DNA of 64,000 bases, from assembly GCF_030272615.1 (NCBI RefSeq), contig NC_081408.1, positions 308,338,450 to 308,402,449 of the forward strand, given 5' to 3'. Source of the stretch: Cryptomeria japonica (lineage: Eukaryota; Streptophyta; Pinopsida; Cupressales; Cupressaceae). A program made the translations under genes and the position numbers. A model generated the notes under the pieces. It had not been told where the DNA came from. It saw nothing but the letters and a program-made list of their open reading frames with translations, and searched no databases. This document shows, piece by piece, positions 36,512 through 47,849 of this stretch (its first letter is position 1; each line of letters opens with the position of its first letter).

Positions 36512-36528
36512 GTTGAGTGATGTAGGTA
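35490..36528. other. Upstream region of the PPR gene, no further gene
   Basis: Should contain the minus-strand promoter and 5' leader of the PPR gene, but I cannot point to a definite TATA box. From about 36240 on, the sequence is GATTATATGATGATG-rich and ends in a TG repeat next to the Tat element insertion. Confidence 0.4.
36472..36511. repeat. (TG)20 microsatellite
   Basis: Uninterrupted TG dinucleotide run of about 40 bp, 22 bp upstream of the target duplication of the Tat element. Confidence 0.95.
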
Positions 36529-37051
36529 CAGGGTGTAGACACTTAAAAATAATTATTTTAATTATTTTTAAATTCCTGGCGTAATTAATTTATTAATTAT
36601 GCCAATTTTTAATTATCCTCAATATTAATTAATTATAATTAATATTGTCACTATAGTCTATTGATTGATAAATCAATCCCCTTTTATTCTTTTAAAAATC
36701 TTCAATATTAAATCTTCTCAAATTCCTCCTCTTAACTAATTAATTTCAATTAACTAGTTAACCTAAGTGATTCCTACAAATCACCTTTTCCTAGTCCATC
36801 ATTAACCTAATAAATTCTTCTAGAAACTTCCTAAGCTCACTTAGCATTATTCTCTTAATTTTTAATGCCCTCCACTCATTCTCTCTCCTAGTCAAATCCT
36901 CCTACAAATCTTATTTACCCTAATCCCACCTAATCTTTCCTCTAATCTCTCTCCTAATTAGTTGCTAGTGGCTAATCATCATGATTAGCCACAAAGTCAA
37001 CTCCTTGTCCCTTCCATCCAACCACTCTCCTTAAATGCCCTTTTCCTAGGT

Positions 37052-37298
37052 GAATGTGAGATTTTGAAAATCTCACATTCCTCTAGGCATCTCATCTTCC
37101 AAGGAATTTTTTATTCCTCCCTATTCATCCAATCCCCATGAGCATCCCTTTTGAAGAATTTTTAATTCTTCCTTTCCATCCCTCAAGAAATATCCTATCC
37201 CTTGCTCTTCTCAAGGCACATTGGGAAGTCTTCCCAATGAACCTTGAGGAGTGTGGATACAAGAAATGCCTTTAAGGCATATCTCTTGGTCTCCACAC
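37052..37298. repeat. Three consecutive hairpins in the LTR
   Basis: First, 37052-37080: arms GAATGTGAGATTTT and AAAATCTCACATTC around a single base. Second, 37210-37248: CTCAAGG and CATTGGGAAG pairing with CTTCCCAATG and CCTTGAG. Third, 37251-37298: GTGTGGA.ACAAGA pairing with TCTTGGTCTCCACAC, with ATGCC/GGCAT inside. All three are kept in the 3' LTR at 54357-54385, 54515-54553 and 54556-54603. Confidence 0.9.
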
Positions 37299-37386
37299 CT
37301 CCTCTTGGGCCTTGTGTGGGCTTACAAAGAATACTGACCCTCCATCTTGGGTCAATCATAACCCTTCATTTCTCCTCCTCTCTCCC

Positions 37387-37393
37387 TATAAAT
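37387..37393 (+). promoter_or_regulatory. LTR TATA box
   Basis: CTCCCTATAAATTGAG in a T/C-rich context. It is preserved as TTATAAATTGAG at 54692-54698 in the 3' LTR, and the right element has CCCTATAAATAGAG at 58465-58473. It is the likely promoter of the genomic RNA. Confidence 0.65.
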
Positions 37394-37809
37394 TGAGTAC
37401 TCCACCCCCTCACATTTCATCTCCAATTTTAGCTAGTTCATGCTGCTAGTTTGTGTCTAGGAAACCATCTTTGCACTCTTATCATGCCAAAGTTACCCCT
37501 CATCCATACTTAGCCATATTATCCATCTCATCCTTCAAATCCATCACATCCATTTGTGCACAATGTTGGAGAGCCAACCACATCAAGCAATCTAGGAGCA
37601 AATCGACATCACGTTGGAGGCATTTGGGCCCACTTCGACTTCATCCAAGCTCCATCCAAGGGAGAAGGTAAAGGTTTGCAAGGTAAAAAGCATTTGTCTT
37701 CATGTTTTTATGTGATTTGATTTATGCTTCATGTTTTTATATGTTTTAGTGTTTTGATTTGTATGCTAACCATCCAAATCCACCTTGCTTCTTTTTCGCA
37801 TCTTCATTT

Positions 37810-37829
37810 TGGCACAACTGGTGGGACCC
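37810..37829 (+). other. Primer-binding region of the middle element
   Basis: TGGCACAACTGGTGGGACCC begins three bases after the 5' LTR. The right element has AGTGCCCACCGTGGGGC at the same offset after its LTR. Both resemble the TGG(C/T)GCCCACCGTGGGGC type of PBS seen in Tat elements. The primer tRNA was not determined. Confidence 0.6.
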
Positions 37830-37899
37830 ACGTCCCTAAAAACTAATGTTTTTTTTTATTTTTTGTTTTTTGTGAGTTTGCAAGTCACAGGTATCAGAA

Positions 37900-38470
37900 C
37901 AACGTGAGAGGTTGCAAATCAGTGCGAGCGATATGGGTTCGGCACGACAGACAAACCTCTTCGATGCGTGCGCAAGTGCATCAGCGCAAGCGCACCAGCG
38001 CGACCGTTCTTCAAAATTCAAAAACATTTCCCGCTTTCTTTTTTTTTTTTTTAAATTTACTCTTTGTTTATCTGTTTGACACATGAGCAGGTGCATAAGC
38101 ACAGGCGAACGCGTTTTGACGCGAGGGAAACTGAACCAGCGTGATCGTTTTCAAAAATTCCCACCCTCGGCAAAAAATTTGTTTTCGAAATTTGAATTTT
38201 AAAATTTAAACCGCTAACCCTTTTTTCTTTGTTTTCAGGTTTTCAACGTGGGCACAGGCGTTTCAATGCGGGCGTAGGCGTTTCAGCGCGACCGATCCAG
38301 AGTAGCACGACAGACAGGTATAAAATAACAATTCTGTTTGTTTTAATTTCTTTTTTTATTATTATTTTTTGTTTCTGTCATTTGCAGCGCTTACGCAGGC
38401 GTTTTGGTGTCTGCGCAGGCGCTTCAGCACGACTAACTGCATTTCAACGCGTGCGCTATATGTGCAGGCC
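37900..38470 (+). repeat. GC-rich motif array in the leader
   Basis: Short words containing GCG recur: CAGCGCAAGCGCACCAGCGC, AATGCGGGCGTAGGCG, TTTCAGCGCGACCG, GGCGTTTTGGTGTCTGCGC. They are separated by AT-rich stretches. The array follows the PBS at a distance of about 90 bp. A word from this array (AATGCGGGCG) is found again, on the minus strand, in the antisense intron of the same element. Confidence 0.75.
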
Positions 38471-38689
38471 AGTGACTATTGATTTTCCTTATTTTTTAGT
38501 CTTGCAGCTTTTTCGATCGTCCAAGACCTAAGAAACACAAAAAACACTAATCCGAATTGTTTTGCAAATTGCTTAAGAGTTTCAACCAAATATTGTGTCT
38601 TTTCTTAACTAGGCACCTAGATTTAATTAAAGGATAAATGAACCATTGTCTTGTGTATTTTGTGAAAAGCGTAAAGGTAGGAGAGTATG

Positions 38690-39163
38690 CTCTCGTCTAG
38701 CTAGATGATCAGAAATCCAGACCCTCCAAGTTTTTCATGTTTGTTGCATGCTTACCTTTAGCAGACCTACCCTCCCAACTTGCTCTTTGAGAAGGTAAGA
38801 GGAGAAAGACCCAAGTGAGTACACCCGGACCTGGGGTTCCCAACTCACTATAATAAATAGGCCATTGATGATGAAAGGGTCAATGGTTGGGGCTATATGA
38901 GAGTTCACTCTCACATTGGGTGCTTAGTAGGATTCTAGAGATCTCAATCACGTTTCCATGACTACTAAGCTCTTGGTGCTTCGTTGGGTTATAGGCCTCA
39001 ATTGCGCTTGCGTAACTGCGAAGGGTAGCTCCTAACGGGAAGATATATTAAACACCTTGTGCATAATGGCCAAAAACCTTCTAGTCATTGGTGCAGGAGG
39101 TCGGACCTCTGAAGCCGCCCATATTTTTATGGCCCTTAGTAGAGACACAAAGTTCGTCATGAG
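38690..39163 (+). other. Conserved leader block
   Basis: Untranslated block shared with the right element (59990-60235): TATGCTCTC, CTTTAGCAG.CCT.CCCTCC, TTGCTCTT.GAG, GACC.AAGTG and CACTATAAT occur in the same order in both. There is no ORF. The conservation across two otherwise diverged leaders suggests an RNA function such as packaging or dimerisation (inference). Confidence 0.6.
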
Positions 39164-39168
39164 GAGTT

Positions 39169-40648
39169 TGATAGTTCTGATACTTAATGTAAAGTATAGA
39201 GGCCAATAGCCAACAAGATGAGAGGGGGGGGTGAATCATACAAACTTAATCTTCCATAAAATCAACAGATTCAACCTCGATAACATATACTTTAGCATCT
39301 TAACCAAAACTGCTAAACATGCAAACTCATAAACACATAATAATCATAACACTCATAACTCCAGATTTAACGTGGAAACCCAAATAGGGAAAAACCACTG
39401 TGGGATTTTGGACCCACTAAGAAATATACTCTTCTAGAGTATGCTAGGTTAAAAGCAAATCCTGTTAAAGATTACAAACACATTGCTAGATGTGACCCGA
39501 TTAAGGGATTTCCCTCAGATCTGTTAGGATCTTCACTTTGTTAGAAGTGACCTTGTCAGAGGATTTCAAACACTCATTTAGAATGTTACCTTGCTAGAGG
39601 GTTTACAAATAAGACTTTTAAGTCCACTCGGTTAAGAGATTTTCTGTCACTTACAGAATAACAGTAATAAAAATCTATCTGCAACTTCACATCTAAAATG
39701 CTAAAGCAGATTCTTATTTGCTCAAAACAATCTAGTCATAGGACTTATCTTGTCCCTCTGCTAGGCTCTCTACTCTGTTATTCAAACAGGTCTTCAAGCT
39801 TCTGTGCTCGGTAGTCACTATGTAGCATCCTTGTGCATACACTTGCCCGCATACATTGTTTATCAACAATTTCTTATTTATAAACAATTGCTAACCGCTT
39901 AATCTCTTTGATCACATTTCCCATGATCAATCTTAGCCATCAGATCTTCAAAATTGACCAGGTTCAATGTATCTTTTCGATCTGAAAACGTTTTACCTTG
40001 CCTCGGGACTTGCAATCCTTTTCTAAAACTTGCACAAGGTTAATGCGGTTCAATTTGCGTTGTAGATCTTCCTGCCCGACATTCCAATCATTTATACATC
40101 TCCAGCTAATCATTGCCCTTCATTAAATAATGCTTTTATCCATCCCATGCACACTATCATAACTCAGTTGCAACTCGATAAATACTAAACTTTACTCGAT
40201 AGACATTTCGCCTTCATTAACCGATATCGATAACCTTAGGGTTTACTGACTAGGTTCCTTAGGGTTTACCGACTAGGTTCTTTGCACGGTGACATAGTAT
40301 AGTATAAACCTTACAATCAATCAACATATGTAGAATATCAAAACAATATAAAACATCATGATCTCATCATTGTATAACTCGGTAATAGTTGCCCATTGAA
40401 TAACTTATTCCTCCCTTTATTCATCACATTCTTTATGTGTCTTTTACCGACATCTTAATTCTCTTCAAACCAATCTTCTCAAGATATGGCAACATCATAC
40501 TGAATCAGATAATCAATTTCTTGACATCAATGACAAAATAATGTTATAAAGATAGTTATCATCCTTCTTCAGTTATATCAATAATCTTCAACAACCTTCT
40601 AAATATCCTTACTGAATATCAACAATCTTTCTTACTGTAATGCCAATA
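39169..40648 (-). mobile_element. Copia-type solo LTR nested in the Tat leader
   Basis: 1480 bp flanked by a 5-bp duplication GAGTT (39164-39168 and 40649-40653). On the plus strand it starts TGATAGTTCTGA and ends TGCCAATA, where the expected final CA has become TA. Inside are a GAGAGGGGGGGGG run near the left end and ACGTGGAAACCCAAATAGGG. Both are seen in the related LTR-like blocks at 8374-9777 and 56898-57544, so its reading direction is minus. It has no coding capacity. Confidence 0.8.
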
Positions 40649-41004
40649 GAGTTTTCATGGGAATTGATGCTTGGCTGCCCCAGAGAAGTGAGTGTCGTGG
40701 AGGGGAGCTAGTGGGGTCAAACATCTAAGTGTCCGCTCTGGGTAAGCGTAGTTGGGAAACTGATTGGGATCCAATGATTATTGTTCTTGCCAAGCTTAAG
40801 AATGTTGTACATGAGCATGAGTGTCTTTGAGCTAACATTCATTTGATCATTGTGTTTGCTTTGCTTGATACTTTCTTGCCAAGAGTAGACTAAAAACACA
40901 TCATTATCCTCAAACACTTTGCAAAAACATTTGTCTAAAAGCAAACAATCATCCAAGTCACTATCCACACAAAGTCCCAATTGCGTCAAAACTTCGTTTG
41001 TTTC

Positions 41005-41328
41005 ATGTTTCATAAACCTAAGTTGTATAAGCATCCTAAGAAGTCAATCCACCGACCTATCAAGAAGAAGAAGCTCACACAAGCACAACTCATTAGACGT
41101 CAGAAATTTTGGTATACAAACCGCAAACTCTTGCTTAAACATAGGATATTCTTGCATCATTACCATGATTACATCCATGGTCATAGCAATGAGTTTGATG
41201 CTAGTGATGAACTAAGATTCTGTGCCCTCCATCAAGGTTCAAGTTTGTCTTTCAACACCAATTATCGTCAAAATCAGGGTGGTCGTGTTCCTTCATACAA
41301 CTTGCCATCTGAACCAATCATCTATTGA
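41005..41328 (+). CDS. Small basic ORF upstream of gag (middle element)
   Basis: 107 codons from the ATG at 41005. The frame is open 24 bases further upstream but has no ATG there. The protein is strongly basic at the start (KKKKLTQAQLIRRQKFWYTN). It matches the ORF at 61636-62010 in the right element: both have R..F.Y.N..L...R.FL, then SNEFD, then LR, then a FN...N.GG block and a final P....Y. An extra ORF before gag is known from Ogre-type elements, with no assigned function. It lies between the nested solo LTR and gag. It is intact here although gag-pol is not. Confidence 0.65.
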   Translation: MFHKPKLYKHPKKSIHRPIKKKKLTQAQLIRRQKFWYTNRKLLLKHRIFLHHYHDYIHGHSNEFDASDELRFCALHQGSSLSFNTNYRQNQGGRVPSYNLPSEPIIY

Positions 41329-41952
41329 GTCGTGTTCATGCCAAGGATAGCCTTGTCACCAAATTTCTTCTAATCATCACTATCATCCCTCTTCAATCAA
41401 TCATCCTCAATCTTTTCCTAAGGACTTAGCACATCAGTCAATCACGAAATCAATCACCTTCAATTATCAAATCAATTCTCAAAATCCAAATCAAATCATC
41501 CTTTAATCCAATTTAACCTCACATTAAGGTTGCATGCCTTGTGAAGTTTCATTTAGACCTCATCCTTAATCACTTGGCTTTTGTTCTTGAAGAAGAATCC
41601 TCTCCAAGTACCTTTGGTTTACCCTTTGAGTCAATCAAGACTCTTAACTTATGCCTTTGCTTTGCTTAGGGTCATTAGTCAACCCTTAGTGGAAGAAAGG
41701 ATTTTTAATCATCATTCCAAGGTCTAAATTCTACCCAACTTGGTCATTACCTCACTTGTGGTTTCATCTACCACCTAAGATCCTCATCCAAGGACTAAGG
41801 TGTCAATCCTAATCAAATTCGGGTTCTAATCCAAGGACCCTACCAATCAGCAAAATCCTTTTTCATCAAAGACAAATCCAAAAATCCAAAAGTCTTGCTA
41901 AGTCCTCTCATCAAAAATTTCTTCCTCCAATATTTTCTAAGGTTATTGTTGT

Positions 41953-43910
41953 ATGGTCACAACTCGATCTCAAAAGAAAAAGATGGCCGAACAACAATAT
42001 GGTATGCTGGACATTAGTGTCCTATACGAAGATCCTACACAAAGTGTGCAACCTAGCACTCAAAATCAAACGCAAAATCCTAATATGGTTAACCAAGATG
42101 AACTCTCTCTGGAAGTGCAAACTTTCCTAGTAGACTCTTATAACCAAGAGATGATTGAGAAATTTATCCAACACAATCCTACTGCACTTCTAAAGACCCT
42201 CCTTGAAAATGGAGCTCAACTCCCACCTGATTTTGATAAATCCACCCTTGGTCAACAACCACAAGGAGACCTCGCTCCCACACAAAATGTTGCACCTGTT
42301 ATTCAAACTGAATCAATTACGGTCCCGACAATCATTCAAACTCAATCAATAACACCCGCGACACCTCCCCTCGTGGTCTCCATTCCACCTTCTTCCTCCT
42401 TACCATCTATACCACTATCAAATCCGATATCATCTATTCTCCAACATGTCTCTATACCATCTTCTTCTACTCAACCATATATTTATATTCCACAAACTTC
42501 AGTTCCTGTCAACAATGTCGCTAACCTCATTCGGGCCGCACTTAATCCCGTCACAACAGTTTGTGGGTTGCAACCAACTGTCACTCAAGTCCCTACGACA
42601 TCGGTCATCACATCTCAAATTCCTACTTCCTCATCATATCAATACATTAGTGTTGGTGCACCTTCCATGACTCATCTGATTCTGGGGGCGAACACGATCC
42701 ATAATTTCCAAAATCCACAACAAGACCTCATTAAAGAAATTCAGGACATGAAAAACATCATCAAGGACATGAAAGAAGGGACTAATAAGAGGAAACCTTA
42801 CTCGTTTGAAGAATTTTGTCCTTGTCCTTATGACCCGTCTATATCAGTTGCACCCTACCCCCAGGGTTTGAGATCCCTAAATTCACCAAGTATGAAGGCA
42901 AAGGGGACCCCCGCGACCATGTCCGGGAATTTCACATCCTATGCCAAGAAGTCTCCTATAGTGACCTATACCTTTGAAGGCTCTTCCCTAAGAGTCTCAC
43001 GAGAGATGCCCTAGCATGGTTCTTGTCCTTACCACGAGGTTCCATTATCTCCTTTCCAGACTTGGCAGAAAAGTTTGTGGCTCACTATGCCTACAACATG
43101 GCTAATGATATTTCCATGATGGACCTATGTAACACAAAGCAAAGGCCCGAAGAGACTTTCACCAACTTCTTGCAAAGATGGCAACACCTCATCAAGAAAT
43201 TCCAATGGGACATGCCAAAACAACACCAAATTGAATTATTTCAAAAGAACCTGGTGCCTGAACTTTCAGGACCTTTGACATCTCAATGTATTAAATCTTT
43301 CCAAAAATTGACTGATAAGGGCCTAGCCCTCGAACGTGTCTTGTTAGAGGAAGGAACCTTGAAACACTACCAAAGATCAACTCAAATTTCTTCCTCTTAT
43401 CATACTAATAAACCAAAATTCTGGTCCAAGAACAAGAACGTAGTCAATGACGGTGTAACTGATGTAAAACGGGTCCAGATCGTGGCCGCTCCTCCAAAAC
43501 CCACCACCACTAATCATCAATTCAATAATCAAAACAATCAAAATCAATCCCAAAAGCCTCACAACAATGTCTCAATCCAGGGGTGACCAGTCCAATCCAA
43601 TAACAAGACTCCAAGAGACTTCACTCCTCTTGTTGAGCCTATTGAAGTGGTGTTTCAAAAGCTTGTTCAAGCAGGCGTAGTGGTTTCCCCTATCACTTGC
43701 CCATTTGATCCCAATCAACCCAAACTAGGTGGTACAACAAGAATAAATATTGCGAGTATCATCGTATCAAGGGACATGATCCACGAAAAATGCATGAAGC
43801 TTAAAATCTACATACAATATCTCATTGATAGGGGTGAAATTGAAGTAGCAAATGCAAAACCTGGTAATAACAATGACAAAGTCAAAATGTACCAAACCCT
43901 TCTTGAAACA
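41953..43910 (+). pseudogene. gag of the middle Tat element
   Basis: Starts MVTTRSQKKKMAEQQ; the MxxTRSQ start is shared with the right element. A Pro/Ser/Thr/Gln-rich N-terminal half is followed by a Lys-rich IKEIQDMKNIIKDMKEG helix. The gag core is in another frame after an indel near 42862: KYEGKGDPRDHVREF, LFPKSLTRDALAWF, DLAEKFVAHYAYNM, ETFTNFLQRWQ. A TGA interrupts it near 42975 and another lies at 43584-43586. The zinc finger CEYHRIKGHDPRKC (C-x2-H-x4-H-x4-C) lies at 43751-43793 in a third frame. Gag would form the particle and bind RNA. It is inactive now. Confidence 0.9.
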
Positions 43911-45071
43911 TGATAAGGGAAAAGGCTCATCATCTAACATAGTGAACTATGACTACACTAATCACATAACCAGCTTTGACTCTTTAGTAGGTCGCATTGA
44001 GCCCGCAGACAATCATGTTAATGTCATAACTATCCAAGGAGTTAATCTTCCACCTTCCCAAAGCAGACCTAATCCTACTAGGATAGTCATTCAAGGCGCT
44101 ACACCCTCCACCCCCTACTCTCAGAATGATTGCAAAGTAACCACATGCCAAGGTAAAGCCACTGTCCAAGGAGCTCCTCCCCCACCAAACCCTCCGCCCA
44201 TGTCTTCCACCTGCCGATATGACCTCCTTGACCAACTTGGGAAGACCCCCGCACAGATCTCCATTCTAAAACTTCTCAAGACTTCCCTTGTCCATAAAGA
44301 AATTTTGGAACAAGCCCTCCTTGAGTATCGCGTTTGCGATAATATCAATGCTACCCAATTCCAAGCTCTCATTGGAAACCTTGTTGCCCAGCAACACCTT
44401 ATGTTCACTTCCAATGATGCTCCTACAGATGAAGACCATAATAAACCTTTGCACATCGAAGCCCTTATCCAGAAGCACAAGGTCAAACGTATCCTGATAG
44501 ACGGTGGATCCGAACTCAATCTATGTACATACAAGTTAATAAAACAATTGGGACTTTCTAAGGACCTGGTAGACACATCAGGAAGGATCACAATAAAAGC
44601 ATATGATGATGCAAAAAGAGTTTCAAAGGGCATGATTACCATACCTCTTCAAGTGGGCCCTATCACAATTGAAACCCCTTGCCAAGTACTAGATCTTGAT
44701 CTCCCCTACAACATCCTTCTCGGTCGACCATGGATTCACTCCTTGCAAGCCGTACCCTCCACTTATCACCAATGCATCAAATTCCCCTTCAATGGAAGAG
44801 AGAGATCACTATCAAAGGTGATCCACAACCTTTCCAATATTGCAAACTCTTAGAGGGGAAACATCCATATCATTTCCCACTAAATAGACCCTCGCCAACT
44901 CCTCCATCTGACACATCAAATGTTGCCTCCACCTCATCCCAACCAAACACACAAATCAAGATCTTGGATAATGTTTGTGGAGAATACAAATTGGAGGATG
45001 TCTTATTAATAGGCAACCTCTCCCTGTCTCCTGAGTCATTTGGCAAACCAAAAGAGCTCAAAAAAGATTAG
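43852..45071 (+). pseudogene. Aspartic protease of the middle Tat element
   Basis: Open from 43852 to 44853. The catalytic loop is VKRILIDGGSELNLC (DGGS, as usual in Tat elements), and the C-terminal block is ILLGRPWIHSLQAVPSTYHQ, followed by IKFPFNG. The frame then slips in a GAGAGAGA run near 44800; in the other frame the text continues as EITIKGDPQPFQYCKLLE to 45071. A one- or two-base slippage in that run probably broke the polyprotein. It would cleave the Gag-Pol precursor. Confidence 0.88.
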
Positions 45072-45074
45072 AAA

Positions 45075-45607
45075 CCGGTCATACAATGCAAAGATACCAC
45101 CTTCCAGCAATGGGGCCCACTTGATGAGGAGAGCCTTGATAGAGATGTCTCTTCATGCCTGTACCGGGAAGAAGATGAAGATCCAACAAAAACATCTAAA
45201 AAATGTATCCAAAAGCATCAGCTATGGTTGAAAAAATGGGTTACAAAGGACACGGCTTGGGACCAGAGGAGAAAGGAAGAAAAGCACCCATAAATCCTAT
45301 TTCCTACAAGTACAACAAAGCCTTGGGGTACACCCTAGTGCCTAAAATTACTATCATTGGTGCCCCTTCAAGTCCTTCCTTGGATATTGAAAGCTCTGAC
45401 GAAGAGGATTTCCATGAAATGCCTTATGAATACAAAAACGATATCTTCTTTGACACTCACGTCAATGCCATCACCCCCATAACCTCTCCTATTTCACACG
45501 AGCTACATCTTGTCCATCCCGAACTCATAAACTGGGGCCAACGAGACAAACCCACTTTAGATATCTGCGCTAATGATAATGCTCTCATTACTCTCCTAAC
45601 TATGTGA
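45075..45607 (+). pseudogene. G-patch-like segment between protease and RT
   Basis: In one frame: TTFQQWGPLDEESLDRDVSS, then KASAMVEKMGYKGHGLGPEEKG and KAPI. The MGY.G.GLG....G core is a G-patch, a short RNA-binding motif found between protease and RT in some retroelements. An Asp/Glu-rich stretch (ESSDEEDFHEMPYEY) follows, and the frame closes at 45607. Confidence 0.7.
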
Positions 45608-45632
45608 AAGTTGGAAGACTACAACCGAGTAG

Positions 45633-47339
45633 ATGGTAGTAGATGGTATTCAACTACATGAAAAGGGATACTTTGGTAGTCAGGTCAGTACCCTTAGCCA
45701 CAAAAAAGATAATCAAAAGAAAAAATATGATTCCCTAGGTGAAAACCTCTCTGAGGCACCTTTGGATGAGCAAAAAATAAAAACAAAGGGCGTATCTGAA
45801 AGTGAAAACCTGGAAAAGGCACTTGACGATGAGGGAATTGACCTCCCTACCATGGGTTACCTTCCACAAGACAGGTCAAATTTGCTGATTGAAGAAACAA
45901 ACAGTATCAACATGGGCACCGAAGACATTCCAAAAAATGTTCTCATTGCCAAGTCCCTCATAGAAAAAGAGAAACAAGACTTCATTAATTTCCTTATAGA
46001 GGTAAAAATCAATTTCGCATGGTCCTATGTCGACATGCCAAGTTTAGATCCTGACTTGGTGGTTCATAATCTCACTATCTGCCTAGACACAAAACCTGTA
46101 AAACAGAAGTTGCGCAAAATGCATCTGCATATTGCACTCCTGGTCAAGGCAGAACTCCAAAATATGTTGAATGCAAAATTCATCAAACCAATAGACTACG
46201 TTGAATGGGTGTCCAACATTGTACTTGTCGGCAAACCCACTGGGGGCATCCGCATCTATACTAATTTTCGAGATCTAAATAAGGCTTGTCCTAAGGATGA
46301 TTTCTCACTCCCTAACATAGATATGATTGTGGACCTTACAGCAAGGCATGAGATGCTATCACTTATGGATGTATTTTCTAGATATAATCAAATCAAGATT
46401 GCAAACGAAGATCAACATAAAATTGCATACACAACACCATGGGGGAATTTCTGTTACCAGGTCATGCCTTTTGGCCTCAAAAATGCTAGAGCCACATATC
46501 AACATGCCATGACGATGATTTTTCATGACCTCTTACATAAAATTATGGAGGACTATGTGGATGATCTTCTAGGCAAATCAAAGACAAGACAGGAACACAT
46601 CCCTATCTTAAAGCAGATCTTTGAAAGATTGGAAAAATACAAATTGCACCTAAATCCTAAGAAGTGTGTTTTTGGTGTCACATCAGGAAAACTACTAGGT
46701 TTCATTGTTTCTCACAGAGGCATCAAGGTCGATCTTGCAAGGGTAAAAGCCATCATGGAAATGCCTCCACTGAAAAATCTCAGACAGCTGCACAGCATCC
46801 AGGGGAAACTCCAATTTGTTAGATGTTTTATTTCACAACTAGCAGATAAGTGTCATCCATTTGCGCACCTGTTGCGCAAAGACACAAAATTCAAATGGGA
46901 CTGCTTGTGTCAAAAGGCCTTTGAAAAACTAAAAGAATATCTGGCATCACCTCCAATGTTTATGCCTCCTACTCCTGGGAAACCTCTAATTTTGTACATA
47001 TGTGCTACCATAGTGGCATTGGGGGCATTGCTGGCACAAAAAAATGATCAAGGGAAAGAACATGCCATTTACTACATCAGTCGGACACTAGTCGGGTATG
47101 AACTCAATTATACCCCCATTGAAAGAGCATGTCTGGCATTGGTGTTTAGCACACAGAAACTCCGACACTATATGTTGAACAACAAAACAAAACTGATTGC
47201 TAAGATCGACCCGCTTAAATATCTCTTGTCAAAAGTTGCCCTCACTGGTAGAACTGCTAAATGGGTCATGTTGTTAAGCGAGTTTGACATTGAATATGTA
47301 GACAAAAAAGAAATCAAGGGACAAGTCATCACAGACTAG
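45633..47339 (+). pseudogene. Reverse transcriptase and degenerate gypsy RNase H
   Basis: 568 codons in one frame. RT motifs in order: WVSNIVLVGKPTGGIRI (about 192-208), NFRDLNKACPKDDFSLP (211-227), LMDVFSRYNQI (244-254, first catalytic Asp), TTPWGNFCYQVMPFGLKNA (267-285), and YVDD at 308-311 (46554-46565). The gypsy-type RNase H follows: LILYICATIVALGALLAQ has no Asp where the catalytic residue is expected, while YTPIERACLALVF and LRHYM are kept. Loss of this activity is typical of Tat elements, which carry a second RNase H. The frame ends at TAG 47337-47339, where KGQVITD would normally continue with Gln (CAG), so a single C-to-T change explains the stop. Upstream, the frame is separate from protease. 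Confidence 0.95.
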
Positions 47340-47825
47340 TTGGTTGACGCTCCACTTCCAGGTGACCATCCTATTCTCACAAAATTACCAGATGAATTCA
47401 TTATGACTATCACCACATCCTCCACATGGCAATTATACTTTGATGGCTCTTGCACCCAAAATGGATTGAGGGAAGGAATACTACTGATCACACCTCAAGG
47501 AGATGGCATCCCAAAGTCATACAAGATAGATTTTGCATGTACCAACAACATCGCAGAATATGAGGCACTCATTACAGGGTTACGCTTGGCTATCCAGTGG
47601 AAGATAAGGGAATTACAAGTCTATGGTGATTCCCAACTTGTCATAAAACAAGTCAATGATGAATACCAAACAAAAGATGACAAACTCCTCCCCTACCATA
47701 GCATGGTTGAAGATCTTAAGCAACACTTCACAATAATCAAGTTTGATCAAGTCCCGTGAACAAATAATAGGGTTGCAGATGCAATGGCCACCATTGGCTC
47801 ACTCCTTCAGATGCCAACACATAGT
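47340..47825 (+). pseudogene. Second, archaeal-type RNase H (aRNH)
   Basis: Same frame as RT, after the TAG. WQLYFDGSCTQNG supplies the first Asp, NNIAEYEALITGL the Glu, and QVYGDSQLVIKQV the second Asp; these are the catalytic residues of an archaeal/plant-type RNase H. Its presence after the degenerate gypsy RNase H is diagnostic of the Tat lineage. A TGA ends the frame at 47757-47759, and a TAG follows near 47826 after NNRVADAMATIGSLLQM. The enzyme removes RNA from the RNA:DNA hybrid during reverse transcription. Confidence 0.9.
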
Positions 47826-47849
47826 TAGAAGTGTGATTTCTTGGTCGAG

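Larger units (their letters stand above)
36534..37806 (+). repeat. 5' LTR of the middle Tat element
   Basis: 1273 bp, starts TGTAGACACTTAAAA and ends CGCATCTTCA. It is collinear with 53831-55108. Its first third is AT-rich with TTAATTAATT words. A group of hairpins (37052-37298) precedes the TATA box, and the last part before the PBS is probably transcribed R/U5. Confidence 0.95.
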
